Below are positions 53,875 through 63,248 of a stretch of DNA of 64,000 bases, in pieces. Below the pieces are notes generated by a model that searched no databases, was not told the origin of the DNA, and saw only the letters and a list, made by a program, of their open reading frames with translations. Numbering within the stretch: position 1 is the stretch's first letter; every line of letters starts with the position of its first letter. Source of the stretch: an uncultured bacterium (GTDB taxonomy: Bacteria > Bacillota > Clostridia > Lachnospirales > Lachnospiraceae); contig CANCXX010000026.1 of NCBI GenBank assembly GCA_947381965.1, positions 1 to 64,000 of the forward strand. The letters run 5' to 3'. A program made the position numbers and the translations under genes.

Positions 53875-55875
53875 TTAAATTAGAAAACTTCCAATCTGGA
53901 AAACCAGCGTTGCAACGGTCCATGCAAATAGAATCTGGAAAAGAGCCAATTTTACCATAAATGATGTAGAGCCGCTTTCCTTCCTGATAGTTGCCATTGC
54001 CGCTGCACAGGGAACATACAAAAGTACAAACAACATCATACAATATGCATTTAATGGACCAAACGCAGGGTCAATTGCTTTCAGATTTTCTGCAACTGCG
54101 CCAATACCTGACACCATTTCTCCGCCGCCTGCGCCAAATAGCACAGAAAAACTTGACACTACCACTTCTTTTGCGGAAATACCGGCAATCAGGGACACAA
54201 TAATCTGCCACATACCAAGACCGGCCGGACGCATAATGGGAGTCAGCCATTTCCCAATGGCTGCCCCAAAGCTGTCCGCCGGATTTGCCACCATACCGGA
54301 AGGACCGAAATTTAACACGGCCCACAATAAAATAGAGGCAATAAAAATCGTGGTTCCAGCCTTTGAAAGATAGTCTTTTAACTTATTCCATACATAAATT
54401 CTGATTGTTCTTCCATTTGGTTTTTTATATTCGGGCAGTTCAATTAACAGACAGTCACTGTCCTTTTCTTTATCAAATATATGAATAATTCTTGCCACTA
54501 AAATAGCACAAAGCATTCCGATTACATACATGGAAAAAGCAGCTACATGGGCGTAATTTTCAAAAAACATGCCTGAAAAAAGCACATACACCGGAAGTCT
54601 TGCCGAACAGGACATAAATGGTGTGATAATCATTGTTTTCCGGCGGTCTTTTTCCGTTTCCAGGGCGCGGGAAGCCATAACGGCCGGAACCGTACAGCCA
54701 AATCCTAAAACCATAGGCAGAAAGGCTTTCCCTGAAAGTCCCACCTTCCCCATAATGCTGTCCATTACATAGGCGACTCTTGCCATATAACCACTGTCCT
54801 CCAATAGGGCAAGGGCCAGGAAAAGAATGGCAATATTGGGTATAAAAGTTAAAATACCGCCAACCCCGGCAATGATTCCATCCACAATCAGTGAAACCAG
54901 CCAGTCTGCCGTGTGGATACCTATAAGAAATTCAGAGATATTTCCTGAAAAGATATCCAGAAAAGCTTCAAAATACCCTTTCAGCCAGTCACCAATCGTA
55001 AAAGTTAAGAAAAACACCATTGCCATAATACATAGAAAAACAGGAATTCCCCATAGGGAGTGTGTAAGCAGACGGTCCGCTCTGTCTGTGCCATCCTTTT
55101 TCTTTTTCCGGTAAAACAACACTTCTCCCATCATGTGTTCTATATAAGAATATTTGGTCTGGATGATTTCCTTTTCGTAGCTTCTGTCAATTACATCCTC
55201 TGCTCCAATGGGGTGGTCATCCATCACATCTCCATCGTTTTCAAGAAGTTTAATAGCATGCCATCTTACAGAGGAATGGGAAGGATAGCGGGCTTCCATT
55301 AAAGCGGAAAGTTTTTCTATTTTATCTTCAATATCCTGACTGTAATGAAGCACCTCCTCCTTAGAGCCTTCCTCGTAATGATGGATAACAGCATGGAGCA
55401 AAATATCCAGTCCCTTTCTTTTGGCAGCAGAAACAGGCACTACCGGAATATCGCCTAATAGCTCCGGCAATCTGTGCATATCAATTTCCATGCCCCGCTC
55501 TTCCACCACATCCATCATGTTAAGGGCAAGTACCACCGGCTTTCCAAGTTCCAAAAGCTGCAAAGTCAGATAAAGGTTGCGCTCAAGTGAAGAGGCATCC
55601 ACCACATTGACAATCACTTCTATATCATCATCCATTACACAGCTTCTGGTAACCTTTTCCTCAATGGTATAGCATGTCAGAGAATAAATGCCCGGTGTAT
55701 CCACAAGGGTCATGTGAACATCCTCATACTCTGCTTCCCCTTCTATTTTTTCCACCGTAACGCCAGGCCAGTTGGCTACTTTTAATTTAGAGCCGGTAAT
55801 GGCATTAAAAAGAGTGGTTTTTCCGCAGTTTGGATTTCCCACAAACGCCACGTGAACGGTTTCTTCTTTTTTCAT
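53875..55875 (-). CDS. feoB: Ferrous iron transport protein B
   Basis: A 666-residue protein with a cytoplasmic G domain (GNPNCGKTTLFN, DTPGIYSL, NMMD, SAAKRKG), a GDI-like region, and about eight to ten transmembrane segments with two Gate motifs (GFGCTVPAVMASRALETEKDRRKT and a later Nucleoside-recognition domain). It imports Fe2+ under anaerobic conditions. It starts 4 bases inside feoA (ATGA overlap), and a terminator follows it. Confidence 0.96.
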   Translation of the reverse strand: MKKEETVHVAFVGNPNCGKTTLFNAITGSKLKVANWPGVTVEKIEGEAEYEDVHMTLVDTPGIYSLTCYTIEEKVTRSCVMDDDIEVIVNVVDASSLERNLYLTLQLLELGKPVVLALNMMDVVEERGMEIDMHRLPELLGDIPVVPVSAAKRKGLDILLHAVIHHYEEGSKEEVLHYSQDIEDKIEKLSALMEARYPSHSSVRWHAIKLLENDGDVMDDHPIGAEDVIDRSYEKEIIQTKYSYIEHMMGEVLFYRKKKKDGTDRADRLLTHSLWGIPVFLCIMAMVFFLTFTIGDWLKGYFEAFLDIFSGNISEFLIGIHTADWLVSLIVDGIIAGVGGILTFIPNIAILFLALALLEDSGYMARVAYVMDSIMGKVGLSGKAFLPMVLGFGCTVPAVMASRALETEKDRRKTMIITPFMSCSARLPVYVLFSGMFFENYAHVAAFSMYVIGMLCAILVARIIHIFDKEKDSDCLLIELPEYKKPNGRTIRIYVWNKLKDYLSKAGTTIFIASILLWAVLNFGPSGMVANPADSFGAAIGKWLTPIMRPAGLGMWQIIVSLIAGISAKEVVVSSFSVLFGAGGGEMVSGIGAVAENLKAIDPAFGPLNAYCMMLFVLLYVPCAAAMATIRKESGSTSFMVKLALFQILFAWTVATLVFQIGSFLI

Positions 55876-56099
55876 GCCAATACCTCCTTTACTTCAATTC
55901 CCTGACTGATGTGTTTGCCTACGGCAAGCCTGGTTCCCCGTACACGGATAATCAGTGCTCCATTCTTTTTCCGGTTTAACACAGTAATAACTGTGCCGTC
56001 ATTCAAACCAAGGGCCTGCAGGCGGCGGGTAATTCCCTCTTCCACATACAGACCCTTAATTTCATAACTATTTCCCTTCGTGCCATCAAAAAGTGACAT
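55872..56099 (-). CDS. feoA: Ferrous iron transport protein A
   Basis: A 75-residue SH3-like FeoA domain protein (EGITRRLQALGLNDGTVITVLNRKKNGALIIRVRGTRLAVG-type pattern) that supports FeoB. GAGGGTG fixes the start at 56099; the longer frame from 56168 has no site. It is the first gene of feoAB. I see no clear Fur box in the 100 bases upstream. Confidence 0.93.
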   Translation of the reverse strand: MSLFDGTKGNSYEIKGLYVEEGITRRLQALGLNDGTVITVLNRKKNGALIIRVRGTRLAVGKHISQGIEVKEVLA

Positions 56100-56203
56100 T
56101 TTTTCACCCTCTTTTGTTATAAAAATTTTCCCAATCAACATTAAAGCACAATAGGGTATTATATGCAAGTATTATTAAAATTGGATGTAAAACCTATAAA
56201 CTG

Positions 56204-57373
56204 TTAAAATATTCCCATCAGATACTCTAACAGCACAAGTGCACCTAAAAAACAAATGTTTCCTATTGTAAAGATTTTTAAATATTCCCCTTTGCAATTG
56301 TTTTCATTTTTTACTACATATTTATAGGAAATCAGGCTTGCCATGGATGCAATCAGTGTGCCAAGTCCTCCGAGATTGGTTCCAACAATAAGTTTTTCAT
56401 AGTTTTCCGTAAATCCGGACAACAAAAGCGCCGTTGGCACGTTACTGATTGCCTGACTTGCAGCAATTGCAGTATAAACTTCTCTTCCGATTATTATCTT
56501 CTGTAAAAAATCACGGAAAACAGTAATCCTTCCCATATTCCCAATAAACACAAAAAATCCGGCAAAAGTAAGGAGCAGGGAATAGTCTGCCTTTGCAATT
56601 ACCTTCCTGTCCACAAAAAACACTGTAACCGGAACAATCACAAGCACTGCCTGCCAGGGAAGAAGGTGTCCCACTGCAAAGAGGCATAAAAGAAACAATA
56701 CAAGATAAACAGTCAAAGGAAGAATTAACTCATTAGGATGCGGGAAATTTTCACCTATGGAAAGATTCTTTTCGTTGTCAGGCTTTTGGGCGCCGGAGTC
56801 TTTTTTATATCTGCTTCCCAGAATTATCACCCAAGCGGTAAGAAGCAGAAGGGATAACAAGGTATAAGGAAACATCAGTCTGAAGAACACTCCCACAGAA
56901 ATGCCTGCTTTTCCAAAAAGATACAGATTTTGGGGATTACCTACAGGTGTCAGCATGCTGCCAAGATTGGCAGCAATTGTCTGCATTGCCACTACAGGCA
57001 GCGCCAGTTTTCTTTTTGCTTCCCCACCCAGCATATCCAGCACTATAAAAGTAAAAGGGACAAAGGTGATAAGCGCCACATCATTTGTAATCAGCATACT
57101 GAAGAAAAAACATAAAAGCACTAAAAGAAAAATAACGCTCTGGCCTTTTTTTACCTTTCCAAGAAACCATCCTGCTATTAGCTTAAATACTCCCAGCGTC
57201 TGCATTCCTGCCATGACGCACATAAGGCAGAATAAAATAGCCAGTGTCCGAAAATCAATATAGTTTATATATTCTGCGTCTGGTGGCACAATAAAAGAAG
57301 AAATCGCCGCTAACAAAATGGCAATACAAAGTACTGTTTCATTTTTTAAGAATTCTGTCAAAGATTTTCTCAT
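56204..57373 (-). CDS. SLC13/ArsB-superfamily anion permease
   Basis: A protein of about 389 residues with 10-11 transmembrane helices. SMLITNDVALITFVPFTF and TPVGNPQNLYLFGKAGI are the two ion-binding hairpin motifs of the IT superfamily (citrate, arsenite, dicarboxylate carriers). The substrate is not evident. ATG 57373 was chosen; TTG 57379 has better spacing to GGTAGG and remains possible. The end of the MATE gene lies 24 bases upstream. Confidence 0.85.
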   Translation of the reverse strand: MRKSLTEFLKNETVLCIAILLAAISSFIVPPDAEYINYIDFRTLAILFCLMCVMAGMQTLGVFKLIAGWFLGKVKKGQSVIFLLVLLCFFFSMLITNDVALITFVPFTFIVLDMLGGEAKRKLALPVVAMQTIAANLGSMLTPVGNPQNLYLFGKAGISVGVFFRLMFPYTLLSLLLLTAWVIILGSRYKKDSGAQKPDNEKNLSIGENFPHPNELILPLTVYLVLFLLCLFAVGHLLPWQAVLVIVPVTVFFVDRKVIAKADYSLLLTFAGFFVFIGNMGRITVFRDFLQKIIIGREVYTAIAASQAISNVPTALLLSGFTENYEKLIVGTNLGGLGTLIASMASLISYKYVVKNENNCKGEYLKIFTIGNICFLGALVLLEYLMGIF

Positions 57374-57397
57374 CTGCAAATTTACCTACCATCCTTT

Positions 57398-58753
57398 TTA
57401 AATCTTCTGTCCACTCTTTTTTAATTTCCTGTACAATATAAAATACATAGTAATAAAGCAGGCAAGACCTCCAATGGCATTGGATATTGGTTCTGCCAGA
57501 AATACTCCGTTTACACCAAATCCACACCTGGGCAGCAGTACGGTAAGAGGGGCTACTATCACTGCCTTTCGCAGAAGGGAAAAGAAAATTGCTTCTCTGG
57601 CATATCCCAGCGCAGTGAAGGATGACTGGCCTGCAAACTGGAAGGCCATAAAAAAGAATCCGAAAAAATAGATCCTCATCGCCCCAACTCCCGCATCCAG
57701 CATAGACATATCCTCTGTAAAAACCGATAAAAGCAACCGGGGATGCTGTATCACCACAAGCCATGCGGACAATGTATACAAAATTCCAAGCGCTGCCGTA
57801 AAACGTATTCCCTGACAAACCCTTTCATACCGCTTGGCCCCATAATCATATCCCATTACAGGCTGGGAACCACTGGTTAGCCCTCCCACAGGCAGAGATA
57901 AGATTTCACGCACCGAATTGATTACTGTCATAATGCCCACATATAAATCACCGCCATATGTTTTTAATGTTGCATTGCACACAATCTGTACCAGACAGTT
58001 TGTTGCCTGCATAATAAACCCCGCCATCCCCAGAGCTATTATCTCAAGGGCCAGCTTCCAGTCAACTTTCAAATATTGCTTTTTGATACGAAGCTGGGTT
58101 TTCCCTCCTGCCAGAAAATGCAACACCCAGATACAGGAAACCAGCTGGCTAAGTACAGTCGCCAGTGCCGCCCCGCCAACTCCCATATGAAAGTAAAAAA
58201 TAAAAAGCGGATCAAGTATCAGGTTAAGTACAGCCCCAAGCAGGGTCGTCATCATCCCCATTCTTGGAAACCCCTGGGCATTGATAAATCCATTTAATCC
58301 AGTGGTAAGCATGGTGAAGGATGTTCCAAACAGATAAATTTTAAGGTAAGCATCTGCGTAAACATAAGAGATATCACTTGCGCCAAATAAGTAGAGTACC
58401 GGCTTGCGGAACAAATAGCAAAAAATCAGTATTACCAGAGAACTGCCAAACAAAAGAGAAAATGTATTGCCCAATATTCTCTCCGCCCGTTCATTTTCTC
58501 CAGCTCCCCTTGCAATGGAAAACAGGGGTGTGCCACCTGTACCAAAGAGGCATGTAAAAGCCGCAATTAATGTGGTAAGTGGAAATGCAAGTCCGATACC
58601 TGTAAGGGCCATACTGTCCGCCCCAGGCAGATGACCAATATAAATCCTGTCTACCACATTATATAAAAGCTGTACCAACTGTGCCAGTATAAGCGGAATG
58701 GCCTGGTATATAATATTTTTCCAGACCTTTCCTTTTGAAAAGTCATTTGCCAT
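57398..58753 (-). CDS. MATE family efflux transporter
   Basis: A 451-residue MATE (MatE) exporter with 12 predicted helices in two related halves: IPLILAQLVQLLYNVVDRIYIGHLPG at the N-terminus and PVGGLTSGSQPVMGYDYGAKRYERV at about residue 288. It is a sodium- or proton-driven drug or metabolite exporter. It lies 4 bases after the ABC exporter pair, so the three may be cotranscribed. Confidence 0.92.
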   Translation of the reverse strand: MANDFSKGKVWKNIIYQAIPLILAQLVQLLYNVVDRIYIGHLPGADSMALTGIGLAFPLTTLIAAFTCLFGTGGTPLFSIARGAGENERAERILGNTFSLLFGSSLVILIFCYLFRKPVLYLFGASDISYVYADAYLKIYLFGTSFTMLTTGLNGFINAQGFPRMGMMTTLLGAVLNLILDPLFIFYFHMGVGGAALATVLSQLVSCIWVLHFLAGGKTQLRIKKQYLKVDWKLALEIIALGMAGFIMQATNCLVQIVCNATLKTYGGDLYVGIMTVINSVREILSLPVGGLTSGSQPVMGYDYGAKRYERVCQGIRFTAALGILYTLSAWLVVIQHPRLLLSVFTEDMSMLDAGVGAMRIYFFGFFFMAFQFAGQSSFTALGYAREAIFFSLLRKAVIVAPLTVLLPRCGFGVNGVFLAEPISNAIGGLACFITMYFILYRKLKKSGQKI

Positions 58754-58757
58754 TTAC

Positions 58758-60590
58758 TTAATCTATCCTCGTTTCATAAATCTGTGTGCAGTATTTTTCC
58801 GCCTGCACCTGCCACATCCGGGCGTAAACTCCATTTCTTTCCAACAACTCTTTATGAGTGCCATCTTCCATAATACATCCATTTTCCAAAAGAAAAATAT
58901 GATCGGCATCTTTTGTTGTTGAAAGCCGGTGGGAAATCAAAATTACTGCCTGCCTGTCTGCCCCCTGCATCATACTTTTATTCAGGCGGTATTCCGCCAC
59001 AGGATCAAGGGCGGAGGAGGGCTCATCCAAAATAGCCACTGGCATATCATGTATAAATATTCTTGCAATGGCCGCTTTTTGTGCTTCACCTCCTGAAAGC
59101 ATGATTCCATTTTCTGAGAACTCTCTTGTAAGCTCTGTATCAATTCCAGCAGGCAATTTTTCCAGTTTTTCTTCCAGACCCGTTCTTTTAAGGGTCTCCT
59201 GTATTTTTAAGCGGTCTTCTTCTTTTACAAAGTCCATTTTAATATTTTCAGCAAGCGATGCCCCATAAATCTGGAAATCCTGGAAAATAGCCCCAATTTT
59301 TTCACGGTATTTTCTGGTATTTAAATGACGGATATCCACCCCTCCATAAGTAATACACCCTTCGCTTACATAATACAATCTGAGAATTAATTTAATCAAA
59401 GTAGTTTTCCCGGCACCATTTTCACCTACAAGGGCAATTTTTTCCCCTCTTTTTATGGTCATATTAATGTCCTTTAATACATAAGCCTCATCTTCTTTGT
59501 AACGGAAACATACGTTTTTAAGCTCAAGAACTGCCTCGCTTTGGGGAATCTCACAAAGACCTTCAAATCCTTCTATATGGATCTCATAATCCATAAAGCG
59601 GCGGAACCGCTCTGCATACTGTCCCACCTTCTGGAAATCCACAAGGGAATGATTCATCCAGTCAAGATAGCTTTTGATATTATTTGTGGCGTTTTTTAAA
59701 GAAGCAACTGCCCCAAGCCCAATACTTTTTTTAACAATTGCAAGATAAGCAAGGTGTACGGGAACAGCAAAATATTGGAACAGGGTAAAGGTAAAAACCC
59801 AGTTCAGCAGATGCAAAGCCCCTATTTTTACCATATACTTTTTGGACACTGCCTTTTCTTCCTTTACCGCTTCATCAAATTGTTCAAGCAAAGCCTCTTC
59901 AATTCCTGTAAGTTTGATTTCCTTGGCATATTCAGGCTGATAAAATACACGCTTTGAATAATCAGCCTTTCTTTTTACTTTAGTTCTTTCTATTTCAAAA
60001 AGATATTCCTGGCGCGCAATGGCAAAGTGGACAAAGATATTTACAATAAATCCTGCCACCGGAAAAACCACTGCTGCAGGATTTATTGTAAATATCATAG
60101 TTCCTGCAATTACCATGGAAAGAAGACTTGCCATAATGTTAGCAATGCTCATCACCGCCTTAGGTACCATAGTATCTGACTGGGAAGCGGCAATTATAAA
60201 ATCATCATAGTATTTGGGCAGATCGTAGCAAAGAAGATCTATCTTCCGGGTTTTCTCCATTAGTTCTCTTTGGATTTGTCCGGAAAGCTTTACAATCCTT
60301 ATCTCAAAAAGATTGTCACACCATATACTTATAAAAACCTGTACTGTACTTATCAAAAACCATATAATAAGAAGATATGCAATATAACCAAACATAGCGC
60401 CTGCTGACAGGGCATCAATCACTTCTTTTAAGAGATAGGTATTCAGATAGGTATTTACACCACATCTTGTGCACTGACTGGTAATATATGCTATTCCCAT
60501 TTTTTTGTCATGCTGGTAAGCATACCGGAATACATAAATTACATTAGCACACAAACGACGGACCCCAATTTTTTCTGTTTGCTCCTTCAT
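58758..60590 (-). CDS. ABC exporter half-transporter (second subunit)
   Basis: A 610-residue fused membrane-ATPase protein. Six transmembrane segments precede an ATPase with Walker A GENGAGKTTLIK, signature LSGGEAQKAAIARIF, Walker B VAILDEPSSALDP and H-loop ISHRLSTTKDAD. The start overlaps the upstream gene stop (ATGA) after GGGGAGGTG; the longer frame from 60635 was rejected. With the next gene it forms a heterodimeric exporter; the substrate is unknown. Confidence 0.9.
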   Translation of the reverse strand: MKEQTEKIGVRRLCANVIYVFRYAYQHDKKMGIAYITSQCTRCGVNTYLNTYLLKEVIDALSAGAMFGYIAYLLIIWFLISTVQVFISIWCDNLFEIRIVKLSGQIQRELMEKTRKIDLLCYDLPKYYDDFIIAASQSDTMVPKAVMSIANIMASLLSMVIAGTMIFTINPAAVVFPVAGFIVNIFVHFAIARQEYLFEIERTKVKRKADYSKRVFYQPEYAKEIKLTGIEEALLEQFDEAVKEEKAVSKKYMVKIGALHLLNWVFTFTLFQYFAVPVHLAYLAIVKKSIGLGAVASLKNATNNIKSYLDWMNHSLVDFQKVGQYAERFRRFMDYEIHIEGFEGLCEIPQSEAVLELKNVCFRYKEDEAYVLKDINMTIKRGEKIALVGENGAGKTTLIKLILRLYYVSEGCITYGGVDIRHLNTRKYREKIGAIFQDFQIYGASLAENIKMDFVKEEDRLKIQETLKRTGLEEKLEKLPAGIDTELTREFSENGIMLSGGEAQKAAIARIFIHDMPVAILDEPSSALDPVAEYRLNKSMMQGADRQAVILISHRLSTTKDADHIFLLENGCIMEDGTHKELLERNGVYARMWQVQAEKYCTQIYETRID

Positions 60591-62386
60591 GCGCTCACCT
60601 CCCCGGCCAGATAATTTTCTGCCTGCAGTTTCCACATACGGGCATATTCTCCGTCAAGCTCCATCAATTCCTGATGACTTCCCTGTTCCTTAATTGTCCC
60701 CTGCTCAAATAGATAAATCCTGTCTGCATCGCGGGTGGCTGAAAGACGGTGACTGATAAAAATCACCGTTTCGCCGTCTGTGGCATTTAACATATTCTGG
60801 TACATATTGTATTCTGCAATAGGATCAAGGGCCGATGAAGGTTCATCTAAAATGACAATATCAGGTTTGCGGGCAAATACCCTTGCAATGGCAATTTTTT
60901 GTGCTTCGCCGCCGGACAGCCCCATTCCCTCATCATCAAACTCTTTAGTCACCATGGTATCTATCCCTTTTTTAAGACTATCCAGCTTTTCTCCAAACTG
61001 AGCCTTGCGCAGGGAATCTTCCACAAGGCGGCGTTCTTCTTCATTTTGAGGTTTCCGCATCAGGACATTATGGGAAAGAGGCAGGGCAAATACCTGCAAA
61101 TCCTGAAATACAGTTCCAAAATGCCTGTGAAAGGATTTCGGCTCGTATTGGTTAATGTTTTCACCACTGATTTTAATTTCTCCTTCCGTTACAGGATAGA
61201 GACCCATGAGAAGCTTCACAAAGGTGGTTTTTCCGGCGCCATTGTGTCCCACAATGGCTATTTTTTCCCCTTTTTTTATGGTCATATTTACATGGTGCAA
61301 AGTAGGATTTGCAGCTCCATGATAAGTAAATCCCATATTTTTTATTTCAATATCAGAAAGCTTGGGCGCTGGTTTTTCTTCCTTTTTAACAACTGGCTCA
61401 TAAGAGAGAAAATCTCTTAGATTTGTAACAAACGCATTTTCTTTTACTAAAGCGACCATAAGCTCCATTACATCCGTTGTCCGCCAGGAAAGATAACTTA
61501 AGGCAGGTATCATGGCAATATACAGGGCAATTTTTGAAGAATTGTCCTGCAATATATAGGCAATATAGAGATATGGCAGTATAGTTGAAAAAACAGTATT
61601 CAGTATTCGCCTTGCTGATTCCGGAGCCATGATTTTTCTAAGGATTTTTGCAGTTTTGTCCTGCATTTTTTCATATGCTCTTTCGTGCCGCTCCAAAAGC
61701 AGTCTGCCAATGAAAAACTGCCGCAGTTCACAAGCATACTTTTTTTCATAAAACACCCTCTTTACATAACTTCCAACTCTGCCTTCCCTGGTGTTAGCCA
61801 TATCAAGCTGATAGTACAGGTCACCGCCTTTTTTCCCCAGATAAAGAGAGTTTACCACCATTGGTAAAATAAATATAAGCAGCCGCAGGTCAACGTCTGC
61901 AATAATAAAAATGGCAGAGATAACCGCCGCAATGCTTGCCGCAATCCCCATACAGTATTGGAGAATTGTTATTCCCCGCTGCTCACATTCATTTAGCGCA
62001 CGGGTATACTTGTCATAAAAATCCGGTTCATCAAAACGCGTATATTCCATAGATATGGATTTGGCAATAACCTTACGGTAAAAAGTCCGGTAAATCTCCG
62101 GCACAAGTTGTTTTTCCTGATATAAATACACTACGGTCATTACATGGACCGCAATATGTCCAACGCTCATTGCCCCTACAAAAGCAACAAGGGTTGAAAA
62201 AGGTGTTTTTTGTTCAATTGACAGATAAATATATTCTGTCATATATACGGAAAAGAAGGTCCAGAAAATACTGCCTATGATTTCCTTGGTAAAAGTAAAT
62301 ATTACAAAATATGGGCTGCCCTGCCATAGAATGTTCAGCATATAGAATATGTTAGATATGGATGATTGTTTTGTATCTGTCTTCAT
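60587..62386 (-). CDS. ABC exporter half-transporter (first subunit)
   Basis: A 599-residue membrane-ATPase protein of the same type: six transmembrane segments, Walker A GHNGAGKTTFVK, signature LSGGEAQKIAIARVF, Walker B IVILDEPSSALDP and H-loop ISHRLSATRDAD. Both ATP sites look intact in both subunits, unlike some heterodimers with a degenerate site. It is transcribed first and overlaps its partner by 4 bases. Confidence 0.9.
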   Translation of the reverse strand: MKTDTKQSSISNIFYMLNILWQGSPYFVIFTFTKEIIGSIFWTFFSVYMTEYIYLSIEQKTPFSTLVAFVGAMSVGHIAVHVMTVVYLYQEKQLVPEIYRTFYRKVIAKSISMEYTRFDEPDFYDKYTRALNECEQRGITILQYCMGIAASIAAVISAIFIIADVDLRLLIFILPMVVNSLYLGKKGGDLYYQLDMANTREGRVGSYVKRVFYEKKYACELRQFFIGRLLLERHERAYEKMQDKTAKILRKIMAPESARRILNTVFSTILPYLYIAYILQDNSSKIALYIAMIPALSYLSWRTTDVMELMVALVKENAFVTNLRDFLSYEPVVKKEEKPAPKLSDIEIKNMGFTYHGAANPTLHHVNMTIKKGEKIAIVGHNGAGKTTFVKLLMGLYPVTEGEIKISGENINQYEPKSFHRHFGTVFQDLQVFALPLSHNVLMRKPQNEEERRLVEDSLRKAQFGEKLDSLKKGIDTMVTKEFDDEGMGLSGGEAQKIAIARVFARKPDIVILDEPSSALDPIAEYNMYQNMLNATDGETVIFISHRLSATRDADRIYLFEQGTIKEQGSHQELMELDGEYARMWKLQAENYLAGEVSA

Positions 62387-62808
62387 TTGTTCCCCCCGCT
62401 GCCTTTTGACAGGCTCTGCTTTTTCCCTCTATAGCAAATGTAACACATCATCTGTTTTCCATCAAGAAATATATTCTGTTATTCATGGAAATTAACTTTC
62501 AAAGACTGCTGTTGGTATTTATTTTAAATCTTCTTGTAGTAAGTGTGCAAAATGATTTCCGCATCATTTAATCTTTTAATGGTACGGGAAATCTAAGATT
62601 TGCTACGGGCAACAGGGGAAACTTACAGCGTTGCCAGGGGGCAAGGTATTTGCCCCTTGCTGCAATCGCCAAATATCCGTAAACAGATACTTGGAGCGTT
62701 GCCTGCAAAAATAAAAGTAAAATGTAAAAATGGTATTTATCCGTAACCTGCAAATTATTCCATCATACTATATTATTAAATTAATTTCCGTTTTATGAAA
62801 GGATAATT
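62387..62808. other. Intergenic stretch with GC-rich palindromic element
   Basis: These 422 bases divide the ABC exporter genes from cotJ. From about 62570 to 62715 the GC content rises well above the AT-rich flanks. It contains a GGGGCAA/TTGCCCC hairpin (about 62637-62657), an AGCGTTGCC sequence repeated at 62632 and 62697 (approximately), and a weakly open minus-strand frame that does not look like a real gene. I see no clear promoter for the exporter pair. It may be a repeat element or structured RNA. Confidence 0.45.
62745..62772 (+). promoter_or_regulatory. Sporulation sigma-K/E-like promoter of cotJ
   Basis: AACC at 62745-62748 and CATACTATA at 62764-62772 with 15 bases between, matching mAC and CATAnnnTA of the mother-cell sigma-K class (sigma-E is similar). 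No sigma-A promoter is seen here. Confidence 0.55.
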
Positions 62809-62982
62809 ATGCAGGATTACAGTTTTAATGAATACTTTGACCGCTTTCCTCTCGCAATGGCATATGTTCCATGGCAACACCTTACCAGTGTCTTTGAAAA
62901 TCTTGAGGAAGCATATAAAGCAGGGACTATCTTCCCAGAATTAGAAAAACCGTTTACTGGAAGGAGATGCGTGAAATCATGA
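62809..62982 (+). CDS. cotJA: Spore coat-associated protein CotJA
   Basis: A 57-residue protein with FPLAMAYVPWQHLTSVFENLEEAYKAG, the CotJA core with the proline-tryptophan motif. It is below 60 residues but well supported by its place as the first gene of cotJABC and by AAGGATAA before the ATG. CotJA/B/C form a spore-coat assembly in Bacillus, made by the mother cell. It overlaps cotJB by 4 bases (ATGA). Confidence 0.9.
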   Translation: MQDYSFNEYFDRFPLAMAYVPWQHLTSVFENLEEAYKAGTIFPELEKPFTGRRCVKS

Positions 62983-63245
62983 CACAGAATAATGAACAAA
63001 GCAGGCTGCTTCAGGATATCGGAATTATCGGCTTTGTGGTGGTGGAAATGACCGAATATCTGGATACCCATCCTACAGATAAAGAAGCAATGGAATATCT
63101 TAGCCATTATGTACACATGCAAAATCAGGCTATGCGGGAATATGCGATGAAATATGGTCCTCTTAGAATTTCAGATGCAGATGGATGCAACCAGAATGAA
63201 TGGAAATGGGCTACACAGCCCTGGCCTTGGGAAGGAGGATGTTAA
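62979..63245 (+). CDS. cotJB: Spore coat protein CotJB
   Basis: An 88-residue protein with LLQDIGIIGFVVVEMTEYLDTHPTD-type helix and the C-terminal WKWATQPWPWEGGC ending seen in CotJB. ATG 62979 overlaps the cotJA stop; the alternative ATG 62967 leaves no room for the AAGGAG site. It is the second gene of cotJABC, 3 bases before cotJC. Confidence 0.9.
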   Translation: MTQNNEQSRLLQDIGIIGFVVVEMTEYLDTHPTDKEAMEYLSHYVHMQNQAMREYAMKYGPLRISDADGCNQNEWKWATQPWPWEGGC

Positions 63246-63248
63246 ATT

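Noticed and set aside
62568-62753. 61-codon open frame on the minus strand
   Set aside because: It lies wholly within the GC-rich palindromic block, has no ribosome-binding site and shows no domain; it is better explained as a spurious frame.
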